From assembly GCA_022825185.1 (NCBI GenBank), contig JAJDYK010000162.1, positions 1 through 21,579 of the forward strand: 21,579 nucleotides of DNA, given 5' to 3'. The translations under genes and the position numbers were made by a program. Origin of the DNA: Candidatus Latescibacterota bacterium (GTDB taxonomy: Bacteria > Latescibacterota > UBA2968 > UBA8231). Positions 1 to 8,763 of this stretch are shown here, piece by piece; the first letter of the stretch is position 1, and the number at the start of each line of letters is the position of its first letter. A model generated the notes under the pieces. The model worked only from the letters and a program-made list of their open reading frames with translations. It made no database searches and was not told the origin of the DNA.

Positions 1-723
1 ATCGCCCACGCCGGTGGTGCCGAGAGCCTCGCTCGCCTAATCCCGGCTTGGGGCCGCTGTATCCTCGACAAAGCGCCGATTCTCATGGGTGTGGCCCTCG
101 TCGAAAACGCCTATGAAGAGACCCTCCGCGTCGAGGCCCTACAACCCGGGCAGTTCCAAAGCCGCGAGCCCCAGCTTTTGGAAGAAGCGCGGCGCGCCAT
201 GCCCCGCCTCTTCGTCCAAGGCATTGACCTGCTGATCATCGAGCAAATCGGCAAGAATATCTCGGGCACAGGCATGGACACCAACGTCGTCGGCCGCATG
301 CTTCTGCCCGGAGTCAAAGAGCCGGAGTCCCCCGGCGTGGCCCGCATCGTGGTGCTCGACCTGACCGACGAAACCCATGGCAACGCCAACGGCGTCGGCC
401 TCGCCGACATCATCACCCGACGCCTGCACGAGCGCATCGACTTTGAGGCCACGTACGCCAACGTCTTCACCACCACCTTCCTCAATCGCGCGTACATCCC
501 CGTCGTCATGGCAACCGACCGCGAGGCCATTGAAGCCGCGCTCTCGGTGCAAAACCTCGCCCACCCTGAACAAGCGCGCGTCGTCCGCATCAAGAACACC
601 CTCGACATCGGCCACATCCACCTCTCCGCGAGCCTGCTGCGAGAGTTCGGCGACCATCCCGACTTAGAGCAAACCGGCGCGCTGGCTGATATGGTGTTTG
701 ATGGCGTGGGACGATTGCGCTAA
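1..723 (+). CDS. LarA/DUF2088-like protein, 3' part (5' end outside window)
   Basis: The frame is open from base 1, ahead of the first in-window ATG at 85, so the gene starts upstream of the window and about 240 C-terminal residues are visible. A conserved stretch, GKNISGTGMDTNVVGR, follows a hydrophobic strand (GIDLLIIEQI). I associate this pattern with a family of uncharacterised proteins related to nickel-dependent lactate racemase (LarA/DUF2088), but this comes from memory, not a search. No signal peptide or membrane segment is visible in the part seen. The reaction is not known. The stop is followed by 41 nt before the next plus-strand gene, so the two could be co-transcribed. Nothing links this gene to the BREX operon; it probably marks the ordinary chromosome to the left of the defence island. 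Confidence 0.6.
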   Translation: MAHAGGAESLARLIPAWGRCILDKAPILMGVALVENAYEETLRVEALQPGQFQSREPQLLEEARRAMPRLFVQGIDLLIIEQIGKNISGTGMDTNVVGRMLLPGVKEPESPGVARIVVLDLTDETHGNANGVGLADIITRRLHERIDFEATYANVFTTTFLNRAYIPVVMATDREAIEAALSVQNLAHPEQARVVRIKNTLDIGHIHLSASLLREFGDHPDLEQTGALADMVFDGVGRLR

Positions 724-764
724 GTCGGTACCGCCTTCATTGAAGACAGATTACGAGATGAGGA

Positions 765-1661
765 ATGGATGAAATGAGGCCAGAGTACGATTTTTCCGCT
801 GGGGTGCGTGGGAAGCACTATAAAGCGTATCGTCAGGAACATTTAGTAAAGGTAGAAAAACGAGACGTCGAACAACCTTGCCGAGCACCCGACTCCAATC
901 AATCTAATAAGAAAAAATACCCTATCGACGACCCACACCAAGCGAATCGGACCTTTTGGAACGCTTCTACCGAGTGGTGGAAGGAACGGGAGGATCAGCG
1001 CGGCCTGTGGATGCGGGCGCACCAAGAGCCGCGTCTAGTGCTGAGCGAGACCGAGATGCGCTATGTCGCAGATATACAAGGCGTCGAGGTGTGCGTGTTG
1101 GGGAGCGGCGACAACGAGGTGGCCTTTGCATTAGCTGGCCTCGGCGGGCGCGTCACCTCCGTCGATATTTCCGAACGTCGCCTAGCCGTGGCCGCAGACC
1201 GGGCGCACACCCTCGATCTCTCCTTGCGCTTTGTGCAAGCGGATGTGACGGACCTGTCCGGCCTCGCCGACGATTTCTTTGGCTTAGTGTACACCGGCGG
1301 CCACGTGGCCGTGTGGGTTGCAGACATCCAACAGTACTACGCGGAAGCCGGGCGCATCCTCGCACCGGGCGGCCTCTTCGTCGCGAACGAGTATCACCCC
1401 ATGCGGCGGATGTGGGAGAATACCGACAGCTACGAACCCCGCTATCGCTATCTCGATCGCGGGCCCCATCGCTGCTCTGGAGCAGGACTACCGACGTTTG
1501 AATACCACTGGACAGTGGCCGACCACGTGCAGGCCGCTATCAATGGCGGCTGCCGCATCGTCGAAGTAGTTGAATACGGAGAAAACGTCGAGGACGAACC
1601 GTGGCTGGAGAAAATGCCCGCGCATTTGTTGATCGTCGGGCGGAAGGAAGGTTCTATATAG
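765..1661 (+). CDS. Class I SAM-dependent methyltransferase with a chimeric N-terminus
   Basis: The protein has 298 residues. A Rossmann-fold motif I (VLGSGDNEVAFALAG, about 111-125) is followed by the acidic ribose-binding strand (VTSVDIS, about 130-136), then by ADVTDL and ILAPGGLFVANEYHP. This is the standard layout of small-molecule class I methyltransferases; the substrate is unknown. The methyltransferase-like part begins only near residue 52 (YPIDDPHQANRTFWN). Residues 4-33 (from MRPEYDFSAGVRGKHYKAYR) instead resemble the start of small antitoxin-type proteins. No ATG lies in frame between codon 4 and about 1011, so the fusion appears to be the translated form. The start could be 765 or 774; 765 has GAGG 5 nt upstream. 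The stop codon directly abuts the stop of the convergent nuclease-like gene. The 3' end (LLIVGRK) is duplicated at 3004-3053. Confidence 0.75.
   Translation: MDEMRPEYDFSAGVRGKHYKAYRQEHLVKVEKRDVEQPCRAPDSNQSNKKKYPIDDPHQANRTFWNASTEWWKEREDQRGLWMRAHQEPRLVLSETEMRYVADIQGVEVCVLGSGDNEVAFALAGLGGRVTSVDISERRLAVAADRAHTLDLSLRFVQADVTDLSGLADDFFGLVYTGGHVAVWVADIQQYYAEAGRILAPGGLFVANEYHPMRRMWENTDSYEPRYRYLDRGPHRCSGAGLPTFEYHWTVADHVQAAINGGCRIVEVVEYGENVEDEPWLEKMPAHLLIVGRKEGSI
1611..1651 (+). repeat. Direct repeat copy 1, in the methyltransferase 3' end
   Basis: About 41 bp match 3004-3044 in the same orientation with 4 mismatches. The longest identical core is 24 bp (1623-1646 and 3016-3039). This copy encodes KMPAHLLIVGRKE near the end of the methyltransferase. 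Confidence 0.9.
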
Positions 1662-2918
1662 TTAGTCAGCATCGCATTGAGCTAGATAATCCCGCATTTT
1701 ACGTTCTCTTTCAGCATTGATCTGAGACAATAGGGGCAAATCCTCAAAGAGATTTTCTCCGTCGTGCCATTCCACTAATTCATCTTCTTTGAACTCGGCA
1801 TGTGGCAGATAGCGCAGGAAGTTCGGCAGGTTATCTTTTATATGCGGGCTTATATAAAGGTAGTTGAAGTAATCGTCAACGTAATAGGGTGTCTGCCTAA
1901 AGAACAAAACGGCACCAAGGTGACGATTACATCCCTTACTGCTGTAAAACCATACTCCATCTGGATCACGATCATATTTGTGTATTGGGAAATAAGTATC
2001 TCTATAGGCTGCATCTCTTTTTTTAGAGTAACCATATAATGCTGTCTGTGCAGCGTTTCTGTCGAAGGCAGGATGACTGCTAGACAAATTTACTGCAACT
2101 ACAAGCAACCTATTCTTACATACGTCTTTGTACTTCTTTGCCTTGTCTCGCACTGCTTCTCTAACAGGCGGGAAAAGTTTCAGGCTATTTTCTTCTCCTG
2201 ACAGACCCCCATATCCACATATAATTTTCACTGATTTTTCCCTATCAGATTCATCTCTTGTCAAAAGGCTTCCTTGTATCCACCATCCTTTGTGTCTGAA
2301 TATCGCATAGGGAAGCTCGTCGAACCTGTCCTCTTCCTCAAGTTGTCTCACTTCGTGGTAATCGCTCTCCTCAATGAGCTTTCTGAATGGCTCCACTATA
2401 GTATCTTTTTTGGGACGATCAAATGATGGGGGAAAGTTTCCCACTCCATTAATATCAATATAGAAATCCTTAGAACTCAGAGAGTCGTTAATTGCGTCCA
2501 TGGCATATCTTAAATCAGGATGTAATGCTATAGAATTACCCTCCTCTCCTCCCTTATTTTTCACAACCGTAGCTTCAACATAAAAAGAGGAGTCTCCATG
2601 ATGAACAAGAAAATCTGGCCGCTGGCCAGAAACACTGGGCTCTACTTCTACATTGCAACCCAAACGAGTAAGAAATTCATGGATGAATAGTTCGAAAACA
2701 GCCCCTGTATGATTCGTGTTGCTACCACGAAAGCGACGACATAGATCGTTATGACTCCCTCTATCAAGGGAGCCTCGATACCTATTGAACCATGACTCCA
2801 ATGAGTCCCGCATATTTCTATATTCTTGTCTAGTGGACCTATTCATGTACTCAAAAAGTGATTCTTGATACTTCATAGGAGACTCGTCAGTTCTTTCAAT
2901 ATCGTCAAAAAGCCTCAT
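1662..2918 (-). CDS. PD-(D/E)xK nuclease-like protein, unknown family
   Basis: I do not recognise a named family. Translated from 2918 the protein has 418 residues. A helix GAVFELFIHEFLTRLG (about 72-87) is followed by RPDFLV (D about 102) and FYVEATVV (E about 115). The order Glu-helix, Asp-strand, E-x-x strand matches the PD-(D/E)xK nuclease core, but the usual Lys is replaced by Thr (EAT), so activity is uncertain. The frame is open upstream to an ATG at 3050, but that part overlaps the duplicated methyltransferase tail. The ATG at 2918 has GGGAG 9 nt upstream and is preferred; 2948 is an alternative. GC is low: a hand count of 2461-2520 gives 23/60, against 41/60 in 12301-12360. The gene lies 176 nt downstream of brxL on the same strand and may be a late addition to the defence island. 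Confidence 0.7.
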   Translation of the reverse strand: MRLFDDIERTDESPMKYQESLFEYMNRSTRQEYRNMRDSLESWFNRYRGSLDRGSHNDLCRRFRGSNTNHTGAVFELFIHEFLTRLGCNVEVEPSVSGQRPDFLVHHGDSSFYVEATVVKNKGGEEGNSIALHPDLRYAMDAINDSLSSKDFYIDINGVGNFPPSFDRPKKDTIVEPFRKLIEESDYHEVRQLEEEDRFDELPYAIFRHKGWWIQGSLLTRDESDREKSVKIICGYGGLSGEENSLKLFPPVREAVRDKAKKYKDVCKNRLLVVAVNLSSSHPAFDRNAAQTALYGYSKKRDAAYRDTYFPIHKYDRDPDGVWFYSSKGCNRHLGAVLFFRQTPYYVDDYFNYLYISPHIKDNLPNFLRYLPHAEFKEDELVEWHDGENLFEDLPLLSQINAERERKMRDYLAQCDAD

Positions 2919-3003
2919 GTCTATATGCTCCCATCTCCCTCCCACCATGGAGCGATTTTGCTGTGGGCATAAACCAATGAAATGTTCAATCTGTCTAAAG
3001 GTA

Positions 3004-3053
3004 AAAATGCTCGAACATTTGTTGATCGTCGGGCGGAAGAAAGGGGACACTTA
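3004..3053 (+). pseudogene. Methyltransferase 3'-end remnant (direct repeat copy 2)
   Basis: In the plus-strand frame this reads KMLEHLLIVGRKKGDT and then TAA. It matches the tail of the methyltransferase at 1611-1661 (KMPAHLLIVGRKEGSI, stop) in frame, with its own stop codon. Two of the changes (P to L, A to E) are plausible natural variation between related proteins, so this looks like the end of a second methyltransferase or the displaced original end, not random similarity. Nothing upstream in this frame continues a methyltransferase. Confidence 0.75.
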
Positions 3054-3094
3054 ATAGGTTTGATCACATCACCCTTTGTCCCGTTTCAGTCGAC

Positions 3095-5149
3095 TTACTC
3101 CAATAACGCCTTGAGCAACGCATCTGGTACATCGGAATAGAACAGGATATTGATCCGCGTTGCCATGTCATCCGACAGTTCGAATAGCTGCTTTCGCGCC
3201 AACACCGGCATCAGCAGGGTATCTACCCCTCTATCAATTGCGATATCAACGACGCTAACCGCATTGGCCAACGGTTCTACCGACCCTCCGAGATTGAGAG
3301 CACCTACAACAACCAGACCACCTTTCGTACTCTTCTCAAGCAATCCACTACAAAGCGCCATTAATGCCGGTAGCCCCAGCGCGGTTCCTCTATGATCACT
3401 ATCCATCGCACGAAGCTGCACAGAAAACTCGTGCAAATACGGGTCCCTGTCTCCAACGAGGTCTGCTGCCCGAGCATACAAGTTCTGTTCCGCGTACCTG
3501 ACGCTTTCACGAAAAGCAGGCGGGGCGGGAGTATTCAATATCCTGACACCACCCCCTTGCCCGACCGTTACTTCAATACGATAGAGGCTCGGACCTGTTT
3601 CAGGCTCGCCGGGACTAATGCCCCAAACTTGGCCTGGCGGTAAGGGATCTAAGTCAATAGCTTCGTCGCTGTGGAGTTCCGGTGTCGAGACGAACTGTTC
3701 AATGCCATCCTCGCCCATCGAGTAACTGAAATGCGTATTCCGGAACTCGCTTTTGAACACCCGTTTCTGTTGTTCCTTAACCCGTCGCCGAGCTTCCAAA
3801 GCCATGCGAACCAGATCTTCCAGCTCATCGTCTGGCACCTCCATTTCCGGATCTGGGTAGAGCAGTTTCAAGAGTCCGCTTACAGTCTTGTTGACGGCGG
3901 TAATGTCTCGTCCGCTCAGGGCACCACCATAATTTACGCGCCCTTGCAGCACGGGAATGCGGCTGCCATCACGGAGTCGGCTCCAGCATTCGGACAGAAA
4001 GTCGGAGACCAAGCCGAAATGATCCGTGAAATGTTCGTTCGGGTTAAGTTTTGGGAAATCCCATCCCGGCACGTAGGCATGGATGCGATCCATGAACGCC
4101 GTATCTTCCCTCATCTCGGACGGCAGCGGGCTCAGGAGATGGCCGACGCGCTGTTGATGCTCGACATCGACATTCAGATTGCCGACCATCACTATGCCGC
4201 CGTCTGCGCGTATGCTCTCCTTGCCGCGAGAAAATTCACCGGACTCCATGTAGCCTTTCAGGATATTCACGCCATCCTTCTGATCGAAGGACACGCCAGA
4301 GATCTCATCGAAGCAAACCACGTCGTACTGACACACCAGACCGCGTTGACCGGAGGCATTGTTGACGAACATCTTGGCTACAGTCGCGTTGCCGCCGGAA
4401 ACTAGGTGTGCGTATGGGGAAATTTGCTGGAACAGATGGCTCTTGCCGGTGCCGCGCGGTCCTAGCTCGACGAGGTTGTAGTTGCGCTCCACGAATGGAA
4501 CCATCCGTATCAGAGCGACCAATTGGGCGCGGTCCGACAGGGCGGCCGGCTCTAAGCCTATACTGCGAAGCAAAAGATCTGTCCATTCCTCCTTGGTAAA
4601 CTCGCGTCGGGCACGTTGGAGTGCATTGAGCACATCGGCTTTCGATAACTGAATTGCCCGGAGGCTGTCGATGGCAAATGGACGGCCTCCCTGTTCCAGT
4701 GCAATCACCGCGTCGTAGCCCAACGTCACTTCCGCATAGAAACCATCGGTCAACATGCGTTCATGCTGCTTAACCAAGCCGTCGTCTATCCGTACGCTCC
4801 TGATAGCAAGGCTTGGCAGTTCCGCAATAAACGAATCCGTTTTCGCGTCTAGCTTCGCCTTGACGATATCGATTAGCTTGATGGCCCCCTGTTCTCGAGA
4901 TCTAGCTTTGAACAATTCCTCTTCGCCCGTTCTGACGGTGCGATCCGCCAACTGACGCTCGACGATCTCTAGCCCTTCGGCGATTTCCTGCTCGTCCGTA
5001 CTCGCACAATAGCGCCCTAGAAGGAACTCAACCACATAGGTCGGCACTGGATACTGGCGGCTGTACTTGCGCACCAGATCCTTGCGGACCAAGTAACCGT
5101 CAAACGCCGATGCTGCCAAACGATCCAACCTGTCGAGTTCGACACTCAT
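3095..5149 (-). CDS. brxL: BREX AAA+ / Lon-like protein BrxL
   Basis: The protein has 684 residues, the usual size for type I BrxL. It has an AAA+ core with Walker A GPRGTGKS (230-237), Walker B VVCFDEI (277-283), a sensor-like GNLN (323-326) and MDRIHAY (353-359), where an arginine finger could lie. A C-terminal Lon-like domain follows (about 520-684, with DSDHRGTALGLPAL and TLLMP). In type I BREX, BrxL is the last core gene and is needed for phage restriction; it is a DNA-binding AAA+ ring protein. By my alignment the Lon catalytic Ser corresponds to A590 (GTALG against GPSAG) and the catalytic Lys position is also not Lys, so proteolysis is not expected. The start ATG overlaps the pglZ stop (ATGA) and has a near-perfect AGGAGGTGA Shine-Dalgarno. 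It is the last gene of the BREX operon. Confidence 0.93.
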   Translation of the reverse strand: MSVELDRLDRLAASAFDGYLVRKDLVRKYSRQYPVPTYVVEFLLGRYCASTDEQEIAEGLEIVERQLADRTVRTGEEELFKARSREQGAIKLIDIVKAKLDAKTDSFIAELPSLAIRSVRIDDGLVKQHERMLTDGFYAEVTLGYDAVIALEQGGRPFAIDSLRAIQLSKADVLNALQRARREFTKEEWTDLLLRSIGLEPAALSDRAQLVALIRMVPFVERNYNLVELGPRGTGKSHLFQQISPYAHLVSGGNATVAKMFVNNASGQRGLVCQYDVVCFDEISGVSFDQKDGVNILKGYMESGEFSRGKESIRADGGIVMVGNLNVDVEHQQRVGHLLSPLPSEMREDTAFMDRIHAYVPGWDFPKLNPNEHFTDHFGLVSDFLSECWSRLRDGSRIPVLQGRVNYGGALSGRDITAVNKTVSGLLKLLYPDPEMEVPDDELEDLVRMALEARRRVKEQQKRVFKSEFRNTHFSYSMGEDGIEQFVSTPELHSDEAIDLDPLPPGQVWGISPGEPETGPSLYRIEVTVGQGGGVRILNTPAPPAFRESVRYAEQNLYARAADLVGDRDPYLHEFSVQLRAMDSDHRGTALGLPALMALCSGLLEKSTKGGLVVVGALNLGGSVEPLANAVSVVDIAIDRGVDTLLMPVLARKQLFELSDDMATRINILFYSDVPDALLKALLE

Positions 5150-7500
5150 GAATCACCTCCTACGATTACGGCCTGTTTTGCCAGCACATTACCGCTGGCA
5201 TCCAGTACGACGACCACAGCCGGTTCACCCTCCAGATCATCATCTCCCACTAGTAGGCTTGTCGAGCCTTCGGCATCCACTGTACGCACACCACTGATGC
5301 TAGAATCGGCATTGTTGGCCTCGGTACGCATATCAACGGAGCACTCTAGCTGTACTGGCTCGATCCGCACACGACAGCGGAACCCGACCCAAGACACCTC
5401 TGCGATCTGTGGAGCCGTTGCTTCCGGTGCCGCTCCGCCGGTCACGCTGATGACCGGAATCAAGCACTCTTGCAGACTCAAGCCGCCGTGTGCGTATTTG
5501 TGGCCTTCCGAAAAGCAGGCAATGCCAGATGCAACCGCGATCCGTTCCTCGGTGTTCCAACTCCAAGGGACTGTGGGAAATTCGACATTGGATTCCCCTT
5601 TTATCGCGGCACACCGAGCCCAGCGGCTCTCGGTCAGGTACCTCGGCAGATCAACCTTCGGCAATCCGCCGGGCAGCCAGAGCCAACCATGATCTGTTAC
5701 CACCCGAACCTCATCCCAACCCGCTTTGAAAAGAGACTCGATACGTTCAAGAAGCAACTCAAGCTGATCGTGAACTTGCCCCGCGAGTTTGTCCTGCAAC
5801 GAGTGTCCCTGCTTGTCCAGATTGCCGCTCTCGGTCCAACCACGGCTTGCTGGATCGCCTGTTTCATCTGCGCTCAGGTATTGGTAGCCAGCGGCGGCCA
5901 ATAGCTTGCGGAATTGATGTGTAGTCAATAGCTGCTCTGCATCCGCAGTCACGGGGGAGAAGTCCTCGCTGAGCGAGAGACCCTTGACACTCTGCGACAC
6001 GGGCGAAATCGCTGGCTTGGCTGTCGCGGTTACGCTCGGTAGCCCTGCCCATCTGGTTCGCAAAGTTATTGACCAGCCCTTAGTGCGCATCCGTTCCGCA
6101 AGTTGCTGGGAGATGTCGAATCGAAGGCCATCTGCAAAAAGAATCACTCCACCTAACTCTACCACGACATCTTTTAGCCCCTGAGCTTCCTGCCCCGGTA
6201 GAGGGTCTCTTTCGGCCAGTTTCTGTAGGTGTTCGGCAGCAGACTCCAGCCAAGGCTTGTAAGTGACATCCAGTACCTTGCTCACAGTCTGCATGTCTGC
6301 AGCGGTCTTCACCATGGCCATCGCAGACAGCGCGGCAGCATCGACCTCCCAAGCTGAATCGACGTACTGCTTCGCCATATCCGCCGTGGATGCGCCGCCA
6401 AGCCCCGTAGTCGTGTGTTCGGCAAGTGCCGCCAAGTGCTTGAGCGCACGGGCGAGCGGTGCTTGCTCCAGCTTGGCCCAAACCCAACCTCGCCTAGGGC
6501 CATGCTGTGTCTCAAGTTGCCGTACTAACTCACGTGCTTTGGCAGGTGTCGAATGTTTCAAGGCGAGCAACGCTTGCCGTAGCTCCTTCTCGTCCTTCTC
6601 GTTCTCCTGGGGCCAAGAAGAACGCTTTACGAACAATTCGCTCGGCATAGCCTTTTGCAAGAGTTCGGGAATTCCCGGATAGAGCACAGGGGACTCCGCG
6701 AACCGTTCCCACACCACTGCCCACTGGTCTTCTCGCTTACCCAATAACTCCGCACCGACCAACTCGCCATCCCTGTCCGGGTCGAACTTATAATCATCTT
6801 GGCAGCGCGATTTGAAGGCAGTCCAGCGGCCACCGTTCCATTGGGACTTAACCGTTTCTGGCTCACTCAGCCAGCGCAGCAGATCCCTAACTATATCGTC
6901 GGAAAAGAGCCGGTTGAAGTCCTCCGCTTCAAGATGCTTGTCGGTTAGCTCCTCTACCGCCGTCGTGGCCAGTTCCTCCAACGCGCCGAGCATTGCCCGT
7001 CGAGTGACATCATCGCGCGCAAGGTCCAAACCAAGCCCTCCGTCGCCGGACACGAGAAATGCCTCAACCGTCCAGTCCTTGCCGTTCTTTTGAGTCCAGC
7101 AGACCCCGCGATATTGAAGCTCGACCAATGGCTTCAGTTTGTCTGGGCACTCCTGGACCGCCCGGAGTTCCTGCCGACTGACTTGGGGAAGGTATAGAAT
7201 CGGAGGCTTCTCTTCGGGCCATTCAATGTCCGGCAACGCCCGGTCCACAGCACTTCGCAACCAGATCGCTGGGCCAGTGCGCTGATCGGGCTGGTATTCC
7301 CCGAGCGTCAGGAGGTTCGGCAGCAACTGCCGGAGTCGAGGAATAATAGGCTGCCACTGAGCATCCTGATCCGCCCACAGGATAGCACACGGACGTACGG
7401 CGTCGTTTGGGTTGTGCCTGACCGCATCCTCAAGGGAACGAATCAATGCCTCAGTTACTGTTAATCTCGAATGGTCGGCCTGAATGCCTATGGTGTTCAC
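5146..7500 (-). CDS. pglZ: BREX alkaline-phosphatase-superfamily protein PglZ
   Basis: I place the start at the GTG at 7500, which overlaps the upstream stop as GTGA, giving 784 residues. A TTG at 7518 would add six residues. The PglZ domain is recognisable from ADGLRFDIS (about 456-464), VVTDHGWLW (about 600-608) and KYAHGGLSLQECLIP (about 668-682). These correspond to the metal-site and active-site segments of the alkaline phosphatase superfamily. The long N-terminal half (1-450) is helical and lacks motifs I recognise. PglZ is a core BREX component required for both methylation and restriction in studied type I systems; its exact substrate is unsettled. Its stop overlaps the brxL start. 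Length and motifs are intact, with no sign of decay. Confidence 0.93.
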   Translation of the reverse strand: MNTIGIQADHSRLTVTEALIRSLEDAVRHNPNDAVRPCAILWADQDAQWQPIIPRLRQLLPNLLTLGEYQPDQRTGPAIWLRSAVDRALPDIEWPEEKPPILYLPQVSRQELRAVQECPDKLKPLVELQYRGVCWTQKNGKDWTVEAFLVSGDGGLGLDLARDDVTRRAMLGALEELATTAVEELTDKHLEAEDFNRLFSDDIVRDLLRWLSEPETVKSQWNGGRWTAFKSRCQDDYKFDPDRDGELVGAELLGKREDQWAVVWERFAESPVLYPGIPELLQKAMPSELFVKRSSWPQENEKDEKELRQALLALKHSTPAKARELVRQLETQHGPRRGWVWAKLEQAPLARALKHLAALAEHTTTGLGGASTADMAKQYVDSAWEVDAAALSAMAMVKTAADMQTVSKVLDVTYKPWLESAAEHLQKLAERDPLPGQEAQGLKDVVVELGGVILFADGLRFDISQQLAERMRTKGWSITLRTRWAGLPSVTATAKPAISPVSQSVKGLSLSEDFSPVTADAEQLLTTHQFRKLLAAAGYQYLSADETGDPASRGWTESGNLDKQGHSLQDKLAGQVHDQLELLLERIESLFKAGWDEVRVVTDHGWLWLPGGLPKVDLPRYLTESRWARCAAIKGESNVEFPTVPWSWNTEERIAVASGIACFSEGHKYAHGGLSLQECLIPVISVTGGAAPEATAPQIAEVSWVGFRCRVRIEPVQLECSVDMRTEANNADSSISGVRTVDAEGSTSLLVGDDDLEGEPAVVVVLDASGNVLAKQAVIVGGDS

Positions 7501-8762
7501 GATATATCCGCGGCCCAAATCGTCAGCATGAGCTCCGACTCGCCGATTAAGCGGTGCTCTGGAAGTTTACCGGATAGTCTTTCGCTGTTGTCCATGATGA
7601 TGCGCACGCCTTCTCCACGTGTGTCCATCATGGTTCGACGATCCGTCGTCAGCCATGCCTTGTCAGTCGGAACTAGACATTTGGCGAGCAGACTAGTGAT
7701 AATTTCATTTCGAGCCGATTGCAGGTAGGCAAGGTCCTCGACTGTCATCGCATTCGGGAGCGAGCCCGGGGAATAAAGCTCTAAACGGTCGCTGAACAGC
7801 CGTAACCGGATCTTTGAGCCGTGAATGGAATAGTCTCGGTGGGCGACCGCGTTGACCATCGCTTCAAAGACAGCCGTCATGTCAAATTGCGGTCGGTCCA
7901 GACGCCCCTGATCCTTAAAGGCGGCTGTCTTCATGTTATTTGCCACGAACCGACAGGCTTCCACGACCTGTAAATCGAGTGGGCCAGAGATATCCGCGGC
8001 GTCGAGTTGATAGGGATCGGTGGATTCGTCGGTTCGAATATCAACTCCCCGATAGGAAACGGCCTGTATATAGGCATTGGGGAGCCATTCCCGGGGGTCT
8101 TCGGAAGCCATCAACACGCCAGCGACCGTTGGCCTCAGCGTCCCGTCGTCATCGGTACGTGCCATGTGGAGCTTGGCCAGGAAGTCATCCCGCTCGTCTC
8201 GGGATCGAGGAGTTAGGAATCGCTCCCAAAGGTCTAGCTGCAAGTCGTGCAATTCGGCGGGATGAACTATTTGCTCGTCGAACCGGATGATCCGAGTCTG
8301 ACTGCGCTGCTGGAATAATCGAGCAAGGTATTCGGATGACATGACGCGCTTGGTGCTGCCGACGCGGTGCAGAAAACCACCGGGACTTCGATGTACGAAG
8401 AGACTGCGGGGCACATCGATCTTGATAACGGCCACATCTTCGCCGGTGGCCGCAGGCAGTCGCAGAGGATCAATGATGGGGGCTATGGGCGGATCGATAG
8501 AGTCCTGGCAAAGCTCGTGGACGAAACGCTCTACCACGTCGAGATGCTGTTCCGGAATCCCCAGAATTTCACGTGTCTTGTCATGTACGCCAAGCACCAG
8601 TACTCCGCCGTGGCTGTTGGCGAAGGACGCCAACTCATCAGCGAGGTCGTCTTGCTTTGGACCACGAATTTTGCGGCCAGCAAAGCGCACCTCCTTCAGT
8701 TCAAGAAAGCTGCTTTCGCAGAGGTGAATCTTCTCCAGCAGTTCTCCGCGTGTTGCAAACAT
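7497..8762 (-). CDS. AlbA_2/Schlafen-like domain protein with a GHKL-type ATPase C-terminus
   Basis: The protein has 421 residues. The N-terminus has the AlbA_2 (Schlafen-like, formerly divergent AAA_4) pattern: SSFLELKEVRF (17-27), then ADELASFANSHGGVLVLGV (41-59). The C-terminal half looks like a GHKL/HATPase_c_4 domain: EAMVNAVAHRDY (300-311, N-box-like), SPGSLP (331-336) and RGEGVRII (382-389). Proteins of this build are often annotated as putative transcriptional regulators or ATP-dependent helicase-like proteins, and the AlbA_2 domain is linked to nucleic-acid binding. The gene starts 1 nt after the trlF-like stop and its stop overlaps the pglZ start, so it is built into the BREX operon. 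It is not a core BREX gene. It could act as a regulator, or as an accessory effector paired with the TrlF-like ATPase. Confidence 0.85.
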   Translation of the reverse strand: MFATRGELLEKIHLCESSFLELKEVRFAGRKIRGPKQDDLADELASFANSHGGVLVLGVHDKTREILGIPEQHLDVVERFVHELCQDSIDPPIAPIIDPLRLPAATGEDVAVIKIDVPRSLFVHRSPGGFLHRVGSTKRVMSSEYLARLFQQRSQTRIIRFDEQIVHPAELHDLQLDLWERFLTPRSRDERDDFLAKLHMARTDDDGTLRPTVAGVLMASEDPREWLPNAYIQAVSYRGVDIRTDESTDPYQLDAADISGPLDLQVVEACRFVANNMKTAAFKDQGRLDRPQFDMTAVFEAMVNAVAHRDYSIHGSKIRLRLFSDRLELYSPGSLPNAMTVEDLAYLQSARNEIITSLLAKCLVPTDKAWLTTDRRTMMDTRGEGVRIIMDNSERLSGKLPEHRLIGESELMLTIWAADIS

Positions 8763-8763
8763 C

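Noticed and set aside
2919..3050. Extended N-terminus of the nuclease-like protein
   Set aside because: The region includes the duplicated methyltransferase tail read on the opposite strand. The ATG at 2918 has a plausible Shine-Dalgarno.
3043..3081. Terminator after brxL formed by GGGACA and TGTCCC
   Set aside because: Arms of 6 bp with a loop of nearly 30 nt and no T tract.
3671..4405. 244-codon plus-strand ORF
   Set aside because: It is antisense to the AAA+ core of brxL, which has clear Walker motifs.
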